Below are positions 4,999 through 8,125 of a stretch of 8,125 nucleotides of DNA, piece by piece. Within the stretch, counting starts at the first letter, position 1. Each line of letters starts with the position of its first letter. The notes under the pieces were generated by a model that searched no databases, was not told where the DNA came from, and saw only the letters and a list, made by a program, of their open reading frames with translations. The DNA lies in contig JAFADM010000475.1 in assembly GCA_023424865.1 (NCBI GenBank), positions 1-8,125 of the forward strand. The letters run 5' to 3'. A program made the position numbers and the translations under genes. The DNA is from Bacillota bacterium. Its GTDB lineage: Bacteria > Bacillota_A > Clostridia > DSM-8532.

Positions 4999-5150
4999 CT
5001 ATAGGAACCGCAGAGGGCGTCGGCCGGCACGGACGCTCACACGGATGTTAATAGAATATGCCTTTTTAACCAGGGTTGTGTCTCGTTTTTCCCCTGTTTA
5101 TTTTAACATTTCATGAAATCTTTCTCAGAGGTTTTCTTTCCGGGCAATTT

Positions 5151-5180
5151 GTATAACGGACAATGAGGATGACATATACT
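5151..5180 (+). promoter_or_regulatory. Possible sporulation (sigma-E-like) promoter of ytxC
   Basis: GTATAAC (5151-5157) and CATATACT (5173-5180), 15 nt apart, resemble the ATATT and CATACAAT elements of sigma-E promoters, each imperfectly. No sigma-A promoter with proper spacing is seen between 5000 and 5200: TTGTAT (5149-5154) and TATACT (5175-5180) are 20 nt apart. Sporulation control would suit a YtxC-family gene, but the match is weak. Confidence 0.3.
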
Positions 5181-5202
5181 ACGTCTGAAGGGATGTGAGA
5201 AG

Positions 5203-6039
5203 ATGCCATCCTTCAGGGTAGACTGCGTGAAGGACATAAAAGGATTGGCCGGTTATCTGGAAAAATGCTTTGAGAGTACGGAAAAAGGCCCCGCAGGCAT
5301 TCGGATGTGCTGTTATGACGACAGCCTGGTTATTTCTGTAGAAGGCTTTTTAAGAAAGGGCGGCAGACGATATCAAAAAATTCTGCTCCGCTTATCCGAC
5401 ACACTTGCCGAATATATTTTAAAAGCCTATGAGAAAAATATCCTTGAAAAAGTAATTCAAAAAAACTGCTCCGATCTTCAGCGAAAGGAACAGGAGGAAA
5501 TTTTCCGTATAGCATGCGCCCGGCTTTACACACCTGCGGAAAATGGCTTTCCAAGCCTTCTGGACTCAAGAAGACGGCTTATATCGTCAAAAATTGCCGA
5601 GAATCTTAACGGAACAGGAAGTTTTTTTCTGGATGGCTTTGTAACTTTTCGTTTGTGGGAATATGTCAAACGTCTGGAAAAGGAAGTCGAGCGTTCGGCA
5701 AGACAGCTTTTTGTAGAAAGGCAGTACGAGGAATATATTCATCTTTTGTCTGCCTTTGTGCGGATGCAGGCGCCTCGGGTGCCTGAACTCCATGTCTTTG
5801 TTCGAAGTGACGGCAGCTATAAAATGGAGGGCACAGGCCTGTTTGAAATACCGGAGGATGTGGCACGGGGCTTCGGTATGGAAAAGGATGATGCGGTCAT
5901 AAGAGACGACGATTTTATGATAGGCTTTCTCCTCACACTTGCGCCTATTCGAATTTTTATTCATGATGCTACCTTGTTTAGAAACAAGGAGCTTTTAAAC
6001 ACTATACGTATTGTTTTTTCCGAATGTGTTCTTCTGTAA
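5203..6039 (+). CDS. ytxC: Putative sporulation protein, YtxC family
   Basis: A 278-aa protein that matches the YtxC family in length and in its most recognisable stretch: FLDGFVTFRLWEYVKRLEKEVERSA (142-166), VERQYEEYIHLLSAFVRMQ (171-189), and a C-terminal LAPIRIFIH (246-254). YtxC is found in endospore-forming Bacillus and Clostridium relatives, and its molecular role is unknown. There is no signal peptide or clear membrane helix. The middle is rich in charged helix formers, while the N-terminal part (residues 1-65) looks like alternating strands. The ATG at 5203 has AAGGG about 10 nt upstream. It is a one-gene unit with a strong terminator directly after the stop, and the upstream sequence offers only a weak sigma-E-like promoter. 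The presence of this gene is the best evidence in the window that the organism makes spores. Confidence 0.82.
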   Translation: MPSFRVDCVKDIKGLAGYLEKCFESTEKGPAGIRMCCYDDSLVISVEGFLRKGGRRYQKILLRLSDTLAEYILKAYEKNILEKVIQKNCSDLQRKEQEEIFRIACARLYTPAENGFPSLLDSRRRLISSKIAENLNGTGSFFLDGFVTFRLWEYVKRLEKEVERSARQLFVERQYEEYIHLLSAFVRMQAPRVPELHVFVRSDGSYKMEGTGLFEIPEDVARGFGMEKDDAVIRDDDFMIGFLLTLAPIRIFIHDATLFRNKELLNTIRIVFSECVLL

Positions 6040-6070
6040 GGGGAGAGGTCCGTCCTTTCCCCGTGTTTTT
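6040..6070 (+). terminator. Intrinsic terminator of ytxC
   Basis: GGGGAGAGG (6040-6048) pairs with CCTTTCCCC (6054-6062) over 9 base pairs including one G-U, with a 5-nt loop, followed by GTGTTTTT. It begins on the base after the stop codon. Confidence 0.85.
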
Positions 6071-6213
6071 ATGACAGTCTGGCAAAGCTTCCAATTGGAA
6101 AAGATGAGGAGCAATTTTAAGCTGACATGAAGGCAGATCTTTTTTGCGAAACCTGTGAGAAAGCTCCGAAATGTACAAAACATGCGGCATTAAGGAGCCT
6201 GTCCTAAAAAAAG

Positions 6214-6242
6214 TTGTATAATGAAGACCGATTGTGTATAAT
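6214..6242 (+). promoter_or_regulatory. Sigma-A promoter of the cdaR-like/ftsEX operon with a repeated -10 motif
   Basis: TTGTAT (6214-6219) and a perfect TATAAT (6237-6242) are 17 nt apart. The -35 overlaps another perfect TATAAT at 6217-6222, so the 11-mer TGTATAATGAA occurs twice (6215-6225 and 6235-6245), exactly 20 bp apart. The upstream copy has no good -35. The predicted start lies near 6249, about 37 nt before the TTG start codon. The repeat may be two overlapping promoters or a binding site with two-turn spacing. Confidence 0.7.
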
Positions 6243-6285
6243 GAAAGTTATGAAACGGGATTTTTGCGCGTAGGGGGTTGTTGGC

Positions 6286-7365
6286 TTGGCGTTTAAGGTT
6301 TTTCAATCAGTTGTGACACGTATCCGGGATGCTATAGGAAATGATTTCGGCATTACAGACGGAACGGGAGCTGTCATTGCAAGCACCATTGAGGACGAAG
6401 TGGGTATTATCCACGATCAGTGCTCCGAATTTTTAACTTCCAATGGAATGTATATTGAAAAGCCCGGCCTGGTCATGAAAAAGATCGAGATTAACGGGCG
6501 GCTTGATTTTGTCCTTTATCTGGTGAGTGATCATCCGGAGAGGAAAAAGCATGCCGAGCTTATATCCATAAGCCTGGAGAACGCAAAGCTCTACTATGAT
6601 GAAAAGTACGACAGAAGCAATTTCATGAAAAATGTTCTTCTGGGCAATATCCTTCCCGGCGATATCACCATTCGGGCAAAGGAGCTCAGGGTTAAAAGCG
6701 ATTGCCGCCGCATCATTTATCTGGTGCGTACGGAAAAGACCCGCGAGCTGTATGCCTATAATATTATTCAAAGCCTTTTTCCCAACAATAATAAAGATTA
6801 CATCATCCTTCTGGATGATCAAAATACGGTTCTGGTCAAGGAGCTTAAAGATAAGGAAGATAATGAAGAGGTTCATAAAAAAGCCCGTATTATTATCGAT
6901 ACCCTTAACAGCGAGCTTATGATCAAAGCCAGCATCGGAATCGGAACAGAGGCGGAAAGCCTCAGGGATGTTGCACGCTCCTACAAGGATGCTCAGACGG
7001 CCCTTAAAATCGGACAAATCTTCGAAGCCGAGAAAAACATTGTTGATTATAATCATTTGGGGATCGGCCGCCTAATTTATCAGCTTCCTACAACACTTTG
7101 CCGGTTATTCTTAAATGAGGTATTCAGAGAAGGTGTATTTGAAACCATTGACTCTGAAACCATGATGACCATTCAAAAATTCTTTGAGAATAATCTGAAC
7201 GTGAGCGAAACATCCCGTCAGCTTTTCATACACCGTAACACACTGGTGTATAGACTGGACAAGATACAGAAAATCACAGGGATGGATTTGAGAAAATTTG
7301 ACGATGCCATTTATTTCAAGGTGGCCATGATGGTTAAGAAATACCTTGACGAGGTATCCAAGTAG
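6286..7365 (+). CDS. CdaR/PucR-type transcriptional regulator (sugar-diacid-recognition-like N-terminus, C-terminal helix-turn-helix)
   Basis: A 359-aa DNA-binding regulator of the CdaR/PucR type. The first 110 residues (for example VVTRIRDAIGNDFGITDGTG, 9-28, and IEINGRLDFVLYLV, 67-80) look like a sensor domain of the diacid-recognition/PAS kind; the ligand is unknown. Residues about 140-250 fit the degenerate GGDEF-like middle domain, including KASIGIGTEAESLRDVARSY (214-233). The C-terminal domain ENNLNVSETSRQLFIHRNTL (301-320) and the following VYRLDKIQKITGMDLRKFDD are the PucR-type helix-turn-helix. The start is a TTG at 6286, supported by AGGGGG (6272-6277) 8 nt upstream; no in-frame ATG or GTG with a site is nearby. 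It is followed after 31 nt by ftsE and shares its direction, so it probably leads an operon with ftsEX. Whether it regulates these genes or itself is not shown. Confidence 0.85.
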   Translation: MAFKVFQSVVTRIRDAIGNDFGITDGTGAVIASTIEDEVGIIHDQCSEFLTSNGMYIEKPGLVMKKIEINGRLDFVLYLVSDHPERKKHAELISISLENAKLYYDEKYDRSNFMKNVLLGNILPGDITIRAKELRVKSDCRRIIYLVRTEKTRELYAYNIIQSLFPNNNKDYIILLDDQNTVLVKELKDKEDNEEVHKKARIIIDTLNSELMIKASIGIGTEAESLRDVARSYKDAQTALKIGQIFEAEKNIVDYNHLGIGRLIYQLPTTLCRLFLNEVFREGVFETIDSETMMTIQKFFENNLNVSETSRQLFIHRNTLVYRLDKIQKITGMDLRKFDDAIYFKVAMMVKKYLDEVSK

Positions 7366-7396
7366 ACTCACTCTCCCTGAAATACGGGGGTCTCTC

Positions 7397-8083
7397 ATGA
7401 TACGCTTTGTCGATACGACAAAAATTTATCCCAACGGCGTGGTGGGGTTAAAAAATCTTACCCTTAAGGTTGAAAAGGGTGAATTCGCATTTATTATCGG
7501 TGCCAGCGGCTCCGGTAAATCTACCTTTCTAAAGCTTATAACCCGTGAAGAATCGCCCTCGGAGGGGGAGATCTATGTTAATGGCTATAATGTCCATGAC
7601 ATGGCCCGTGCCGAGGTGCCTTATCTTAGACGCAGTCTGGGAATGGTTTTTCAGGATTTCAGGCTGCTTCCAAATCGAACGGCTTATGAAAATATTGCTT
7701 TTGCCATGCAAATCGTGGAAGCCACGCCCAGAGAAATCCGGCGTCAGGTTCCGCTTGCGCTGGGCCTTGTGGGCTTAAGCAAAAAAGCCAAGGCCTATCC
7801 CAACCAGCTTTCGGGAGGCGAGCAGCAGCGGGTGGTTTTAGCCCGGGCTCTTGTCAATAATCCTTCCGTCTTAATTGCCGATGAACCTACGGGCAATCTG
7901 GATCCAAAGACCTCCTGGGAAATTATGAATCTTCTTGAGGAAATTAATCAGAGAGGTACAACGGTTATTGTCGCTACACATGAAAAATCCATTGTGGATG
8001 GGATGAAAAAGAGGGTTATAGCCCTGGAACGAGGCGAACTCAAAAGCGACGAAAGGAAAGGGCTGTATATCCATGAAGATTAG
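7397..8083 (+). CDS. ftsE: Cell-division ATP-binding protein FtsE
   Basis: A 228-aa ABC-type ATPase, the usual length for FtsE. It works with the membrane protein FtsX on the cytoplasmic face of the membrane to activate peptidoglycan hydrolases during division or cell elongation. Visible motifs: Walker [10 protein letters not shown] (35-43), Q-loop [17 protein letters not shown] (84-100), which is typical of FtsE, the signature LSGGEQQR (138-145), Walker [14 protein letters not shown] (158-170) and the switch His195 in VATHE. The ATG at 7397 gives the normal FtsE start MIRF. GGGGG (7386-7390) lies 6 nt upstream. The frame is open further 5' to 7346, but that part overlaps the regulator gene and is not family-like. 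The gene overlaps ftsX by 11 nt. Some related transporters (LolD, MacB) share these motifs, but the ftsX neighbour settles the call. Confidence 0.95.
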   Translation: MIRFVDTTKIYPNGVVGLKNLTLKVEKGEFAFIIGASGSGKSTFLKLITREESPSEGEIYVNGYNVHDMARAEVPYLRRSLGMVFQDFRLLPNRTAYENIAFAMQIVEATPREIRRQVPLALGLVGLSKKAKAYPNQLSGGEQQRVVLARALVNNPSVLIADEPTGNLDPKTSWEIMNLLEEINQRGTTVIVATHEKSIVDGMKKRVIALERGELKSDERKGLYIHED

Positions 8084-8125
8084 AACAATGAAGCTTCTTG
8101 CAAAAGAAGGACTACATAATGTTTA
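8073..8125 (+). CDS. ftsX: Cell-division protein FtsX, N-terminal start only (cut by the window edge)
   Basis: Only 17 full codons are present: [17 protein letters not shown] plus a partial codon. This matches the cytoplasmic N-terminus of Firmicute FtsX, which usually begins MKIRT..K...KEGL.N before the first membrane helix. The ATG at 8073 overlaps the end of ftsE by 11 nt in another frame, the usual coupled arrangement. GGAAAGGG within ftsE serves as ribosome binding site about 10 nt upstream. FtsX would be a four-helix membrane protein that links FtsE ATP hydrolysis to hydrolases outside the cell. The rest lies beyond the window. Confidence 0.85.
   Translation, partial: MKIRTMKLLAKEGLHNV

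Noticed and set aside
5108..5119. Perfect 12-bp palindrome ATTTCATGAAAT before ytxC
   Set aside because: Self-complementary 12-mers are expected a couple of times in 8 kb by chance, and nothing else marks it as an operator.
6433..7056. 207-codon minus-strand open frame inside the CdaR-like gene
   Set aside because: It is a shadow of the real gene: no ribosome binding site is evident and the composition is unlike a folded protein.
1..8125. CRISPR array, insertion sequence, prophage, toxin-antitoxin or biosynthetic cluster
   Set aside because: There are no regularly spaced repeats, no transposase or phage motifs, and no paired small toxin-antitoxin genes. The genes recognised are core metabolic, sporulation and division functions.

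Overview
The window looks like chromosomal DNA of a low-to-moderate G+C, spore-forming Firmicute of the class Clostridia. The grounds are AAGGAGG-type ribosome binding sites, TATAAT promoters, a transketolase split into two genes, a YtxC-family protein (a family limited to endospore formers), a small DUF378 membrane protein, a bacterial PC4/YdbC-like protein and a CdaR-like regulator directly upstream of ftsEX. No transposase, phage gene, CRISPR array, rRNA or tRNA gene was recognised. Most of the window is housekeeping DNA; the less explained parts lie in the intergenic stretches.

Layout. (1) 1-2000, plus strand: a promoter, a near-consensus ARG-box palindrome, and the N- and C-terminal subunits of transketolase, closed by a strong bidirectional terminator. 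(2) 2026-3545, minus strand: argF (ornithine carbamoyltransferase) followed after 4 nt by a GNAT acetyltransferase, with a promoter that overlaps a weaker ARG-box-like sequence. (3) 3545-4330: a gene-poor stretch with nested direct and inverted repeats upstream of argF, a long imperfect hairpin, one 56-codon gene of unknown function, and a structured 3' region belonging to the next minus-strand gene. (4) 4328-4534, minus: a DUF378 membrane protein; 4723-4947, plus, divergent from it: a PC4/YdbC-like single-stranded nucleic-acid-binding protein. (5) 5203-6070: ytxC with its own terminator and a possible sporulation-type promoter. (6) 6214-8125: a consensus promoter, a CdaR/PucR-type regulator, ftsE and the first codons of ftsX, apparently one operon linked to cell division or cell-wall turnover.

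How the parts work together: the two transketolase chains should form one enzyme of the non-oxidative pentose phosphate pathway. ArgF makes citrulline for arginine synthesis. The most interesting regulatory link is that both promoters carry ARG-box-like sequences, which suggests that an ArgR-type repressor may control transketolase as well as argF. FtsE and FtsX form the ABC-type complex that controls septal or lateral peptidoglycan hydrolases. I see no convincing novel multi-gene system. The candidates for something undescribed are small: the 56-aa gene, a 26-codon Cys/His-rich reading frame, and several structured intergenic elements.
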